Positions 8,079-17,728 of a stretch of 64,000 nt of DNA are shown one piece after another. The stretch covers positions 168,410-232,409 of the forward strand of contig DAWV01000008.1 in the NCBI GenBank assembly GCA_002506085.1, in the 5' to 3' direction. Source of the stretch: Methanocorpusculaceae archaeon UBA425 (GTDB taxonomy: Archaea > Halobacteriota > Methanomicrobia > Methanomicrobiales > Methanocorpusculaceae). Under the pieces are notes generated by a model that saw nothing but the letters and a program-made list of their open reading frames with translations, searched no databases and was not told the origin of the DNA. A program made the position numbers and the translations under genes. Position 1 is the stretch's first letter. Each line of letters starts with the position of its first letter.

Positions 8079-8114
8079 CCTTATACCGGGAGAAGTACCC
8101 TTCTCGGTATAAGG
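8079..8114. terminator. Strong hairpin between convergent genes
   Basis: CCTTATACCG plus AGAAG (8079-8095, with two unpaired G) pairs with CTTCT plus CGGTATAAGG (8100-8114) around a TACC loop, giving 15 base pairs. It lies between the stop of the 38-residue gene at 8039 and the stop of the convergent dehydratase-like gene at 8134. It probably ends transcription from both sides. Confidence 0.65.
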
Positions 8115-8133
8115 CCGCCCCAACACTTGGATA

Positions 8134-9402
8134 TTATTCTGTTTTCGTTATTTTCGCATTGGATAACATGAGTTTGATTCTGTTTTCCTGATTGATGCGG
8201 GTTGCTCCGGGATCATAGTCGACAGCGACAATGTTTGAGTCCGGATAATCCATTTTGAGCCGTCTCATCATGCCTTTGCCGACGATATGGTTCGGCAGAC
8301 AGCCGAACGGCTGCGTGCAGACGATGTTCGGTGTTCCCGAGTGAATGAGTTCGAGCATCTCGGCGGTAAGCAGCCAGCCTTCGCCCATTTTATTGCCGTA
8401 TCCCAGATAACCTTTGATGAATTTCTGCAAATCGGCGAAGGTCCCCATGGCACGGAAGGTCCCCTCCTCCTTTATGACATCGATCATGATATTCTGACAG
8501 CTCATGATGTAGTTCTGTGCGAGACCAATCGCGAACTTCTTGAGTCTGCTTCCTCCGTATAAATCCGCATCAACGTAACGGTTATTGAATTTGAAGAGCA
8601 TGAAGTCAGTAATGCCCGGCACGATGACCTCTACGCCTTCATTGAAAAGGAAATCCTCGAGATTGTTGTTCCCGAGGGGAGCATACTTGATATATATCTC
8701 GCCAACGATGCCGACGCGGATTTTCTTTTCAGTGCTCTTGGGAATTGCCGCGAATTCGCGGGTTATCTTCTGCATGTATGTCTTCATCTGACCACGGCTC
8801 ATTCCCTTTCCGTGAATGAAGAGGTCGACGAGATTGTCGGTCCATTTTTCAATCAGTGTGTTGGTTGTGCCTTTCTCCAGCTCGTAGGGTCTGCACTGGT
8901 TGCCGAGGTGAACGAGAAGGTCCCCGTACATCATGCCGAAGACGAGCCTGCGGGCAACTTTCAGGGGGATGGAGAATCCCGGATTCTTTTCAAGACCCGA
9001 GAGGTTGATGGAAATAACAGGAATGTAGTCGAGACCTGCTTTTTTCAGGGCTTTTCTGAGCAGGTGGATGTAATTCGAGGCACGGCAGCCTCCTCCGGTC
9101 TGGCTTATCAAAAGAGCGACTTTGTGCGGGTCGTATCTTCCGCTCTGGACTGCTTCTATGAGCTGGCCGATGACAAGGAGAGCCGGGTAGCATGTGTCAT
9201 TATGAACGTATTTAAGTCCGGTTTCGACAATTTCACGACCGTTCGTCGTGAGAATCTCTATTTTGTAGCCCTCGAGTTCAATAATCTTCGTTAAGAGTTC
9301 GAACATCACCGGGAGCATCTGGGGGAGAAGGATGGTGTATTCCTTTTTCATCTCCTCAGTGAATAGGAGACGACCGGTTTCATCGTAGACAAGTTCTGCC
9401 AT
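8134..9402 (-). CDS. 2-hydroxyacyl-CoA dehydratase D-subunit-like protein
   Basis: The 422-residue protein resembles the HgdB/DUF2229-type proteins that accompany BcrA/HgdC activases. Conserved cysteines are seen in NDTCYPALL (near residue 92), GGGCRASNY, MSCQNIM and CTQPFGCLPNHI; such residues hold an iron-sulfur cluster in the dehydratases. It starts at the last base of the stop of the activase gene (9402), so both are made together. In methanogens this pair is widespread but has no firmly assigned substrate. The natural reading is an ATP-driven low-potential electron-transfer or reductive-activation system. Confidence 0.72.
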   Translation of the reverse strand: MAELVYDETGRLLFTEEMKKEYTILLPQMLPVMFELLTKIIELEGYKIEILTTNGREIVETGLKYVHNDTCYPALLVIGQLIEAVQSGRYDPHKVALLISQTGGGCRASNYIHLLRKALKKAGLDYIPVISINLSGLEKNPGFSIPLKVARRLVFGMMYGDLLVHLGNQCRPYELEKGTTNTLIEKWTDNLVDLFIHGKGMSRGQMKTYMQKITREFAAIPKSTEKKIRVGIVGEIYIKYAPLGNNNLEDFLFNEGVEVIVPGITDFMLFKFNNRYVDADLYGGSRLKKFAIGLAQNYIMSCQNIMIDVIKEEGTFRAMGTFADLQKFIKGYLGYGNKMGEGWLLTAEMLELIHSGTPNIVCTQPFGCLPNHIVGKGMMRRLKMDYPDSNIVAVDYDPGATRINQENRIKLMLSNAKITKTE

Positions 9403-12347
9403 TATTGTGCCTCCCGTGCTTTGACTGCGGCTATAAGACTTCGGAGCCGGATTTTGACGGCACCAAGATTGGTGATTTCATCTATTTTTATCTGCGTATA
9501 GAGTTTGCCCCCGTTTTCGAGGATGTCACGGGTTTCGTCCGTCGTGATTGCGTCCGTCCCGCACCCGAACGAGACGAGATGGATGAACTCCATGTCTGCC
9601 TGAGTGCAGACATATCTCGCAGCCGAGTAGACTCGTGAGTGATACGTCCACTGATTGAGAACCTTTCTTGGCTCTTTGTTCATGAGATAGGCGACAGAGT
9701 CTTCGGTGATGAGCACGAATCCGTAGGAAACGGCGAGTTCGTCGATACCATGCCCGATCTCCGGGTCGATATGATAAGGACGACCTGCCATCACGAGTAT
9801 TTTGTGTCCGTTCTCTCTTGCAAATCTGATATATTCCCCGCCCTTTGCCCGGATTTCGGATTTGTACTGCTCATAGGCATCGTAGGCGGCTTTTACCGCC
9901 TGTTTCGTCTCTCTCTTCGGGATGCCGAACTCTTTCTCAAAGTAGATTTCTGCACGTTTTGCGAAGTCTTTGGGTCGGTGGAGACCAAAGTAGGGAATCA
10001 GGAATCTGACTTTGTCAAGTTCAGAGATGTTTGCCGCGAGAAGTTCAGGATAGTAGGCGACGACCGGGCAGTTGAAGTTGTTATCTCCGGCTCCTTCGTC
10101 GAAGTTGTAGGGCATGCATGGATAGAAAATCACATCAATGCCGTCATTGATTAGGGAAATCACATGACCATGCATGAGTTTTGCCGGGTAGCAGACCGTA
10201 TCCGAGGGTATGGTGTGTTGTCCGAGCCGGTAGACGGCACGGGACGATTCCGGAGATAATACTACCTCGAAGCCGAGTTTTGTAAAGAACGCGTGCCAGA
10301 AGGGGAGGTTCTCATACATGTTGAGCCCGAATGGGATGCCGATTTTCCCGCGTGGTCCCGGAACTCCCTTGAGCGAGAGGAGATGTTCGTATTTCCATCT
10401 GGCAAGATTCGGGAGATCGGATCTCTGTTTGCCGAGCGGTCTGGTGCACCGGTTTCCAGAAACAAATCTGCGTCCGTTGTCGAAGGTATTTATGGTAAGA
10501 CTGCAGTGGTTTGTGCAGAGTTTGCAGGTGATGGGTTTTGCCTTGTGAGTGAATCCGGCGAGCTGGTCCGGGTTGAGGAGGGTTGTGTCCTCATGAATCG
10601 TGTCTTTTGCATAGAGTGCCGCACCGTATGCTCCGGAAATCCCGGCAATGACGGGGCGTGTGACCTCGCGTTTGAGTTCCTGCTCGAAGCTCCGGAGAAC
10701 CGCGTCGTTTTTGAATGTGCCCCCCTGAACGACAATGTGCCTGCCCAGATCATCGGCACTGGCTGCCCGGATGACTTTGTAGACAGCGTTTTTTACAATC
10801 GAGATGGAAATTCCGGCAGAAATATCGGCGACCGTAGCCCCGTCTCTTTGTGCCTGCTTCACGGATGAGTTCATGAAGACGGTGCATCGTGAGCCGAGGT
10901 TTACCGGATGTTTGACGAATAACCCAAGTTTCGCGAACTCCTCGATTTCATAGCCGAGAGCCCGGGCGAATGTCTCGATGAACGAACCGCATCCTGACGA
11001 ACATGCTTCGTTTAAGAAAATGCTGTCAACTGCCCCGTTCCGGATTTTGAAGCATTTCATGTCCTGGCCGCCGATGTCGATGATGAAATCCACGTCAGGG
11101 TTGAAGTGTTTGGCAGCCTGATAATGTGCTATCGTTTCAACGAGTCCGACATCGAGACAGAATGCGTTTTTGAGGAGGTCTTCCCCGTATCCGGTGACAG
11201 CACTTCCCCGGATTTTTATTCTGTCACCAATTAGCCTGTAGATTTTATTCAGTTCGGAGAGGACGATTCCAACCGGGTTTCCCTGGTTTGAGCCATAGTA
11301 GGAGTAGAGAATCCCGCAGTCTTTGTCAATCAGGACGAGTTTGGTGGTTGTGCTTCCTGCATCGATTCCGAGCCAGGCGTCTCCCGCATATGCGGATATA
11401 TCGGTTTTGGGCGGGGCATTGGCATTATGCCGTTTGCAGAATTCATCGTATTCTTCAACTGAGTTGAAGAGCGGAGGCATGGTGTTCGAGCGGGTTGTGT
11501 CGTCGATACTTTCATTGATTTTCTTCAGAACATCATCGAATGCGAAGATTTCATATCCGTTTGTGGATAAAGCAGCTCCGAGTGCGGCGAAGCAGTCTCC
11601 GTTTTCCGGGAAAACCGCATGGTCTTTGTCGAGGGATAATGATTCAGCGAATCTCGTTCTGAGTCCTTTATAATAATAGAGCGGTCCGCCGAGGAAGACG
11701 ACGGTATCTCCAAGACTTCTGCCCTGGGTAAGCCCTGAAATCGTCTGGTCGACGACTGCCTGAAAAATCGAGGCAGCCACATCCTCTTTCTGTCCGCCCT
11801 GATTGAGAATAGGCTGGATATCGGTTTTCGCGAACACACCGCAGCGGGAGGCTATCGGATATATTTTTTCATAGTGCTGCGAAAGTTCGTCAAGTTCTTC
11901 GACGGTGACATTCAGGAGGGTTGCCATCTGGTCGATGAAGGCGCCTGTTCCCCCGGCACAGCTCCCATTCATTCTCTCTTCGAGGCTGCCCCTGAAGAAT
12001 ATAATTTTGGCATCCTCTCCGCCGAGCTCGATAACAGAGTCTGCCTGTGGAATATAGGTTCTGACGGCCTTTGCCGTGGCAAAGACTTCCTGGATAAAGG
12101 GCAGACCCGCGGATTTGGCGACTCCTAATCCGGCTGAGCCGGTAATCAGTAATCTGATCTGTTTTCCATTGAGGATATGTGATGCCCGGGTGAGAAGTTC
12201 CCCGGTTTTTTCCCGTACCTTTGAGAAGTGACGTTCATATGCCCTGAAAAGAATCGTGCCGGAATCATCCAGTACAATTACTTTGACGGTTGTCGAGCCG
12301 ATGTCGATGCCGATTTTTAATATTGGGTTATATTGGGGCTCCGTCAT
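9402..12347 (-). CDS. Fused double BcrA/HgdC-type activase with DUF2229 domain
   Basis: This 981-residue protein contains two actin-like ATPase domains. The first (about 10-290) has GIDIGSTTVK, ELGGEDAK, CAGGTGAFIDQMA and RCGVFAKTD. The second (about 325-590) has GIDAGSTTTK, DIGGQDMKC, CSSGCGSFIE and RCTVFMNSSVKQAQRDGA. The C-terminal third (about 625-980) matches the DUF2229 dehydratase-like region with CKLCTNHCS and further cysteines (YPCMPY, SFGCGTDA). Activases of this family clamp a 4Fe-4S cluster between two subunits and use ATP to fire an electron into a partner; here both halves are on one chain. The partner is the gene at 8134. It is divergent from proS across a 110-base gap. Confidence 0.8.
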   Translation of the reverse strand: MTEPQYNPILKIGIDIGSTTVKVIVLDDSGTILFRAYERHFSKVREKTGELLTRASHILNGKQIRLLITGSAGLGVAKSAGLPFIQEVFATAKAVRTYIPQADSVIELGGEDAKIIFFRGSLEERMNGSCAGGTGAFIDQMATLLNVTVEELDELSQHYEKIYPIASRCGVFAKTDIQPILNQGGQKEDVAASIFQAVVDQTISGLTQGRSLGDTVVFLGGPLYYYKGLRTRFAESLSLDKDHAVFPENGDCFAALGAALSTNGYEIFAFDDVLKKINESIDDTTRSNTMPPLFNSVEEYDEFCKRHNANAPPKTDISAYAGDAWLGIDAGSTTTKLVLIDKDCGILYSYYGSNQGNPVGIVLSELNKIYRLIGDRIKIRGSAVTGYGEDLLKNAFCLDVGLVETIAHYQAAKHFNPDVDFIIDIGGQDMKCFKIRNGAVDSIFLNEACSSGCGSFIETFARALGYEIEEFAKLGLFVKHPVNLGSRCTVFMNSSVKQAQRDGATVADISAGISISIVKNAVYKVIRAASADDLGRHIVVQGGTFKNDAVLRSFEQELKREVTRPVIAGISGAYGAALYAKDTIHEDTTLLNPDQLAGFTHKAKPITCKLCTNHCSLTINTFDNGRRFVSGNRCTRPLGKQRSDLPNLARWKYEHLLSLKGVPGPRGKIGIPFGLNMYENLPFWHAFFTKLGFEVVLSPESSRAVYRLGQHTIPSDTVCYPAKLMHGHVISLINDGIDVIFYPCMPYNFDEGAGDNNFNCPVVAYYPELLAANISELDKVRFLIPYFGLHRPKDFAKRAEIYFEKEFGIPKRETKQAVKAAYDAYEQYKSEIRAKGGEYIRFARENGHKILVMAGRPYHIDPEIGHGIDELAVSYGFVLITEDSVAYLMNKEPRKVLNQWTYHSRVYSAARYVCTQADMEFIHLVSFGCGTDAITTDETRDILENGGKLYTQIKIDEITNLGAVKIRLRSLIAAVKAREAQ

Positions 12348-12457
12348 TTATGTAAACAATATTAGTCCGGCTTTTCAATATACCTTGTGGGATGGGACCG
12401 CTTGTAACATGGATTAATACAGTTAAGGACCCTATATTAATTACTTCAGGTGAAAAT

Positions 12458-13891
12458 ATGGCAGAAGAAACAGGGGCACTCCCCTCCCGTACCGATTTTA
12501 GTGCATGGTACAACGAAGTCATCCGCCGTGCGGATATTATGGATGTCAGATATCCTGTTAAGGGACTTTATGTCTGGTATCCGTTCGGATTTGCACTCCG
12601 TAATCATACCTACACGTTTCTCCGTTCCCTTTTGAACAGAGATCATGAGGAAACACTCTTCCCTCTCCTCATTCCGGAAACCGAGTTCATGAAAGAGGCA
12701 GAGCACATCAAAGGATTCGAAGATGAAGTCTACTGGGTAACTCACGGGGGTCTCAGCGAGCTTGACGTCAAGCTTGCCCTTCGCCCGACCAGTGAGACGG
12801 CAATCTATCCGATGTATGCTCTATGGGTGCGCTCACATGCGGACCTCCCCTTAAAACTCTACCAGGTGGTAAACACCTTCCGGTATGAGACAAAACATAC
12901 GAGACCGCTCATCCGCCTCCGGGAGATTACCTCTTTCATGGAGTCCCACACGGTGCACACGGACTGGGACGATGCGAACAGGCAGGTTGAGTATGAACTT
13001 GGTCTCGCTGCAGAATTCTATCGTGAACTCGGTGTTCCGATTATTATCTCACGTCGCCCTGACTGGGATAAATTTCCGGGCGCCGATTTTACGATGGCCA
13101 TCGACACGGTCATGCCGGATGGACGGACGCTCCAGATCGGAACAGTTCACCATCTCGGGGACCACTTCTCGAAGACCTATAACATCACCTATGAAGATAT
13201 CAATGGTGAGCAGAAGCTTGCATCCCAGACATGTTTCGGCATTTCCGAGAGATGTATTGCCGCCGTCATCAGTGTTCACGGAGATGACAAAGGTCTGGTT
13301 CTTCCGGCGACGGTTGCCCCGACCCAGGTTGTCATCATCCCGATCATTGTTGGAAAACGCGGAGCAGAGATTACGGCAGCTGTCGAAACACTTGAAGCCG
13401 AACTCAAAGCTGCCGGTCTTCGTGTCAAGACGGATGCGCGAGATATGCGCCCCGGTGCAAAATACTACCACTGGGAACTTCATGGTGTTCCGCTCAGAGT
13501 CGAGCTTGGTCCGCGTGATCTTGACAACCGCCAGATCGTCTGTGTAAACAGGCTCGGTGTCAAGACCACCATTCCAAGAGAGAATGCTGCAGAATCCGTG
13601 AAGAAATTACTCGGCGAAGCTCACGACCAGATTCTGGATAAGGCAGAAGATCATCTGATGAATCACCTGAAGATGGTTACCACCGTCGACGAATGTAATA
13701 AGATGCTTGAGGACAACATCGTTGTTGTCCACTGGTGCGGCGACAAAGAATGCGCCGACAAACTTGAAGAGCTTACGAACTCCTCCCTTCTTGGGACGGG
13801 TGTCCGCAGCAAATATGTAGTGGATGATGAGGGACCGTGTATTGTCTGCGGTAAAGCAGGCAAAACCGCCCTTGTCGGCAGATCATACTAA
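12458..13891 (+). CDS. proS: Prolyl-tRNA synthetase, archaeal type
   Basis: The class II synthetase has 477 residues from ATG 12458, the usual length of the archaeal/eukaryal form. Motif 2 is seen in [21 protein letters not shown], and a zinc-binding C-terminal domain with CGDKEC and CIVCGK cysteines is present. The anticodon-binding domain is at about 285-385. The start is chosen because AGGTGA at 12448-12453 precedes it; upstream codons to 12392 are open but lack a site. It charges tRNA-Pro in the cytoplasm. Confidence 0.95.
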   Translation: MAEETGALPSRTDFSAWYNEVIRRADIMDVRYPVKGLYVWYPFGFALRNHTYTFLRSLLNRDHEETLFPLLIPETEFMKEAEHIKGFEDEVYWVTHGGLSELDVKLALRPTSETAIYPMYALWVRSHADLPLKLYQVVNTFRYETKHTRPLIRLREITSFMESHTVHTDWDDANRQVEYELGLAAEFYRELGVPIIISRRPDWDKFPGADFTMAIDTVMPDGRTLQIGTVHHLGDHFSKTYNITYEDINGEQKLASQTCFGISERCIAAVISVHGDDKGLVLPATVAPTQVVIIPIIVGKRGAEITAAVETLEAELKAAGLRVKTDARDMRPGAKYYHWELHGVPLRVELGPRDLDNRQIVCVNRLGVKTTIPRENAAESVKKLLGEAHDQILDKAEDHLMNHLKMVTTVDECNKMLEDNIVVVHWCGDKECADKLEELTNSSLLGTGVRSKYVVDDEGPCIVCGKAGKTALVGRSY

Positions 13892-13956
13892 ACAGAAAAT
13901 ACGGGGCAGGATTGCCCGCCCCTCATAAAATTTCTCATATAAAAACAGATTATATT

Positions 13957-14481
13957 ATGGAAAACAACAATCAATACCCAAGTCAGCGTGAAATTTTTAC
14001 GCATGACAACTCCCAGGTCTTTAACCTGGAGGCAATGGAAAGATCTCTTGGATTCAAAGAGCGCCGATATATAGAAGAACTTCGTATTTTAACCAAAGCA
14101 ACGGCGGTTGATTGCGTAATTGATGACCGTTTCGAGAGAATTATCTATGTCATCCGTCCGGGCGACATGGGGCTTGCAATCGGCAAAGGCGGAGACAATA
14201 TCAAAAAAATGTCCCGGGTTCTTGGCAAACGTATCGAGATGGTCGAGTATAATGAAAATCGCGAGATGTTCATTGCCAATATGTTCAAGCCGGCAGAGAT
14301 TTCCCAGGTTTCTTTCGGGGGACAGGGCGAACCGATTATTGTAACCGTGCCTGAAAAAGGGGACTTCGGTCTTGCAATCGGCAAAGGCGGCTCGACGATT
14401 GAAAAAGCCCGCATACTTGTGCGGAGATTTTATGGGAAAGAGGTTGGAGATATTCTTACATCACCCGGAGAATCAGTATGA
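13957..14481 (+). CDS. nusA: NusA-like KH-domain transcription/translation factor
   Basis: From ATG 13957 the protein has 174 residues with two KH domains. Their GxxG loops appear as LAIGKGGDNIKK and LAIGKGGSTIEK. Archaeal NusA consists of just these RNA-binding domains, without the bacterial S1 and N-terminal parts, and binds RNA near transcription or in ribosome assembly. The frame is open up to 13912, but the start at 13957 follows an A+T-rich promoter-like stretch. Its stop overlaps hisE by 4 bases. Confidence 0.85.
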   Translation: MENNNQYPSQREIFTHDNSQVFNLEAMERSLGFKERRYIEELRILTKATAVDCVIDDRFERIIYVIRPGDMGLAIGKGGDNIKKMSRVLGKRIEMVEYNENREMFIANMFKPAEISQVSFGGQGEPIIVTVPEKGDFGLAIGKGGSTIEKARILVRRFYGKEVGDILTSPGESV

Positions 14482-14792
14482 CGGATGCAAAAGTGTTTGA
14501 TGAACTCTGGCAGGTAATCTGCGAGAGGGCGGAGTCAGCCGGCACAGAAAAATCCTATGTGCGGCACCTTCTTTTCCATGAGAAGGGTATCGATAAGTCG
14601 CTAGAGAAAGTCGGCGAGGAAGCGACAGAATTTATTCTCGCGGCGAAAAACGGTGTGCGGGAAAAAACCGTGGGTGAAGCCGCAGATTTGCTCTTCCACC
14701 TTATGGTTGCCCTTAAAGCCTCGGATGTAGATTTCTCTCTTGTGGAAGAGGAACTGGCAGTACGTCGTGCCGGTATGCACCTCCACGATTAA
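14478..14792 (+). CDS. hisE: Phosphoribosyl-ATP pyrophosphatase
   Basis: A 104-residue all-alpha MazG-like protein with the sequence SYVRHLLFHEKGIDKSLEKVGEEATE and EAADLLFHLMV. The E..E and E..D residues bind magnesium. It removes pyrophosphate from phosphoribosyl-ATP, the second step of histidine biosynthesis. It overlaps nusA by 4 bases. No other true his gene is near; the HisA-like gene at 51368 is a paralogue. Confidence 0.92.
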   Translation: MTDAKVFDELWQVICERAESAGTEKSYVRHLLFHEKGIDKSLEKVGEEATEFILAAKNGVREKTVGEAADLLFHLMVALKASDVDFSLVEEELAVRRAGMHLHD

Positions 14793-14847
14793 TTTTTATG
14801 CCATTCGAGACGTAATCCCTATTAACAAGCAACACCACATAATATAC

Positions 14848-15537
14848 ATGAAACTCTTAGTCAGCCCTAGCTCAATAGACGAGGCAAAATTCTGTCTTGA
14901 TGCTGACATTATTGACGTCAAACGACCTGCCGAAGGATCGCTTGGGGCTAATTTTCCGTGGGTAATCCGCGATATTAAACGTATGGCTAATTCCACTCCC
15001 GTTTCTGCCGCAATCGGAGATTATCTTCCGACGCCCGGAAATGCATCACTTGCAGCATATGGAGCCGCATGTGCCGGAGCGGATTATGTCAAAATCGGCC
15101 TGATGTTCAATGATAAAAAAGCCGCAAAGGAACTTATTGAAGCTGTAGTCCGCGCAGTCAAAGAGCCGTTCCCGGAAAAGATGGTCGTCATTGCCGGGTA
15201 CTCTGACTTTGAACGCCTCGGTTCAATAAGTCCGTTTGACATCTCGCCATTTGCAGCTGAATGCGGAGCCGATTTTTCTATGATTGATACCGGCAGAAAA
15301 GACGGTAAAAGTACGTTTGAATTTATGAACAAAGATGTTCTTCAGAAGTTCACCGATTTGAATCGCTCTCTTGGTATTGGAACCGCTCTTGCAGGCTCCC
15401 TGAAATTTGCGGACATCCCTGTTCTCAAAGAGATCGATCCGGAAATCATCGGGGTCCGCGGCATGGTATGCGGTGGAGACCGAACAACCATGGTTCAGGA
15501 AAAACTTGTGAAGAAAGCAATTCAGATGGTAAGGTAA
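14848..15537 (+). CDS. mfnB: (5-formylfuran-3-yl)methyl phosphate synthase
   Basis: This 229-residue TIM-barrel protein is of the DUF556 family. It starts MKLLVSPSSIDEAKFCLDAD and has the conserved DVKRPAEGSLGANFPWVI with the Schiff-base lysine of the family, then GADYVKIGL and GVRGMVCGGDR. It condenses two glyceraldehyde-3-phosphate molecules into the furan ring precursor of methanofuran, the carrier of the first C1 step of methanogenesis. The open frame extends to 14740 inside hisE, but similarity begins at 14848. guaB follows after 5 bases. Confidence 0.92.
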   Translation: MKLLVSPSSIDEAKFCLDADIIDVKRPAEGSLGANFPWVIRDIKRMANSTPVSAAIGDYLPTPGNASLAAYGAACAGADYVKIGLMFNDKKAAKELIEAVVRAVKEPFPEKMVVIAGYSDFERLGSISPFDISPFAAECGADFSMIDTGRKDGKSTFEFMNKDVLQKFTDLNRSLGIGTALAGSLKFADIPVLKEIDPEIIGVRGMVCGGDRTTMVQEKLVKKAIQMVR

Positions 15538-15542
15538 TTACT

Positions 15543-17012
15543 ATGTATGGAGAAAAACTCAACATCCCGACAGCGCTCACCTTTGATGATGTGCTGATTG
15601 AACCGGCAGAATCATGGATAGAGCCAAATGATGTAGATGTACAATCCAGATTCTCCAAGAATATCCCGCTCGCAATTCCACTGGTCAGTGCCGCGATGGA
15701 CACCGTTACCGAGGCAGAAATGGCAATATCCATGGCTCGTGCAGGCGGAATCGGTGTTCTGCACAGAAACTGTTCTGCTGAAACCGAAGCAGCTTTTGTT
15801 GTGCGGGTAAAATCCATTGATAATGTTGTCGAGCATGATGTCAGATATGTTACGCCTGATACCACCGTTGCATTTGTTGCTGATCTTATGGATCGTCACT
15901 CGATTGGCGGAGTGCCGGTCGTCGACCACAAAGGAAAACTTGTAGGTATCGTTTCACGGAGAGATGTCAGAGGTGTTGTTCATAAAATCGGCACCGAAAC
16001 GGTTGACACTATCATGACCCGTAAACCGATCGCCGTGAAAGACGATGTCACCGCAGATGATGCCATCAATCTTATGTACACGAGAAAGGTCGAGCGTTTA
16101 CCGGTTGTCGATGACAAAGGAAAACTTGCGGGCATAATCACCATGCAGGATTTGCTGGAGAAACAGCAGTATCCGGCAGCAAACCGTGACAAGAACGGGA
16201 AACTCCGTGTCGCTGCCGCGGTCGGACCATTCGATATAAACCGTGCATTACTGCTTGCCGAGGCCGGGGTGGATGCAATTATTGTAGACTGCGCCCATGG
16301 TCATAACATGCATGTTGTCGAGGGAGTCCGGAATATCAAAGGAGCGGTGTCCTGTGATGTCATCGCCGGAAATATTGCGACCGGAAAAGCTGCAGGCGAA
16401 CTTGTTGACTTCGTTGACGGTATCAAAGTAGGCATCGGTCCGGGCTCAATCTGCACAACCCGTATTGTGGCAGGTGTCGGCGTTCCGCAGATTACTGCCA
16501 TCGCCAATGTCTGTGATATAGCAGATCCATGCGGAGTGCCGGTTATTGCAGACGGCGGAGTAAAATACAGCGGGGATGTGGCAAAGGCACTGGTTGCCGG
16601 AGCATCTTCTATTATGATGGGAAGCATGTTTGCCGGAACCGACGAGGCGCCGGGTAAGACGATTGTTGTCAAAGGCAGAAGATACAAGCAGTACCGCGGT
16701 ATGGGTTCTCTCGGGGTTATGACCTCCGGAAATTCCAGCGACCGGTACTTCCAGAAGAAAGGCATCGGTGCAACAAAATATGTGCCCGAAGGCGTCGAAG
16801 GAGCAACACCCTATATTGGTTCCGTGACCGATGTCATTTACCAGACTATCGGCGGTCTCAAATCGGCAATGGGATACACAGGAAGCAAAAATATCGAAGC
16901 GATGCGGAAGAATACCAGATTCGTCAGAATCACTCCGGCAGGACTCAAAGAGTCCCATCCGCATGACATCCTCATCACCGACGAAGCTCCGAACTACCGT
17001 TCCAATCTCTAA
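15543..17012 (+). CDS. guaB: Inosine-5'-monophosphate dehydrogenase
   Basis: The protein has 489 residues from ATG 15543, the usual IMPDH length. An N-terminal barrel part (TFDDVLIEP) is followed by two CBS domains (about 95-210), then the catalytic loop [11 protein letters not shown] with the active-site cysteine, [15 protein letters not shown], and the flap region RGMGSLGVM. It oxidises IMP to XMP with NAD in guanine nucleotide synthesis. The upstream frame to 15468 overlaps mfnB and is not used. Confidence 0.96.
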   Translation: MYGEKLNIPTALTFDDVLIEPAESWIEPNDVDVQSRFSKNIPLAIPLVSAAMDTVTEAEMAISMARAGGIGVLHRNCSAETEAAFVVRVKSIDNVVEHDVRYVTPDTTVAFVADLMDRHSIGGVPVVDHKGKLVGIVSRRDVRGVVHKIGTETVDTIMTRKPIAVKDDVTADDAINLMYTRKVERLPVVDDKGKLAGIITMQDLLEKQQYPAANRDKNGKLRVAAAVGPFDINRALLLAEAGVDAIIVDCAHGHNMHVVEGVRNIKGAVSCDVIAGNIATGKAAGELVDFVDGIKVGIGPGSICTTRIVAGVGVPQITAIANVCDIADPCGVPVIADGGVKYSGDVAKALVAGASSIMMGSMFAGTDEAPGKTIVVKGRRYKQYRGMGSLGVMTSGNSSDRYFQKKGIGATKYVPEGVEGATPYIGSVTDVIYQTIGGLKSAMGYTGSKNIEAMRKNTRFVRITPAGLKESHPHDILITDEAPNYRSNL

Positions 17013-17064
17013 GATTGGCACAATCTTTTTTTGCGATAAATAAATGCAAAATATAAAAAATATT

Positions 17065-17658
17065 TTATCCGTTCTTCTTCACGATATACAGTTCGTATAT
17101 CATCATCAAAGCCAAAAGTGCGAGGGCTATTACGAGAAAGCCCTGTACAACATTATGGATAACCGGCATATATGACGAAGTATCGGCGACGGTGGGGGCA
17201 GCACCACTTGCTGACAACTGCATTGCCTCGAATGTTCTCGCACTGTTGAGTCCGACTGCTTCGGACAATGCCCGTGGAATGGCAAGAATTAGTGAACAGC
17301 CGATTGCGACCACTCCTGCGATGGTTCCGTATTTTTCCACAACGCCTCTGACATCCGCGGTCTTTCGTGGTGCAAATACAACGACCTGGTCTTTGATTGC
17401 ATAGATTTTCATCTCACGACCCTTCTCGCTCCACCGTGTCCGGGATATTTCGACAAGCCCTGCATCCAGCATGTTTTCCAGATGATATTTCACGGTTGTC
17501 AGGGGGAGTCCGGTTGTCACAGAAAGAGCTGTGGCACTTTGCGGGTTTCCTGTGAGTGCATTAAATAAATCCGCAGACGTAGGCGAAGACATTGCTTTTG
17601 CGACTTTTTGTGCCTCCGGGGAACCGTGTTCCAGCACAACAACGTTTTCGTTCTGCAT
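17065..17658 (-). CDS. Membrane-anchored ArsR-type winged-helix regulator
   Basis: The 197-residue protein has a winged HTH at about 20-95 (SSPTSADLFNALTG, then TGLPLTTVKYHLENMLDAGLVEI) and two hydrophobic helices at about 110-130 and 170-192, ending in a short basic tail. The DNA-binding domain is thus tied to the membrane with a roughly 40-residue external loop between the helices. Such one-component regulators are common in Methanomicrobiales; the target is unknown. It stands between convergent guaB and the alaS gene on its own strand. Confidence 0.75.
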   Translation of the reverse strand: MQNENVVVLEHGSPEAQKVAKAMSSPTSADLFNALTGNPQSATALSVTTGLPLTTVKYHLENMLDAGLVEISRTRWSEKGREMKIYAIKDQVVVFAPRKTADVRGVVEKYGTIAGVVAIGCSLILAIPRALSEAVGLNSARTFEAMQLSASGAAPTVADTSSYMPVIHNVVQGFLVIALALLALMMIYELYIVKKNG

Positions 17659-17728
17659 ACTGTGTAAATGTATGGGCGCGGTTGGTAATAACCCTCTCCA
17701 AAACTGCGAAAAAAATGGTAGTTATAAT

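Noticed and set aside
7912..8112. 66-residue frame from GTG overlapping the 38-residue gene
   Set aside because: Its start sits inside the SD site used by the 38-residue gene, its composition is a shifted copy of that Lys/Ala-rich sequence, and it runs through the terminator hairpin.
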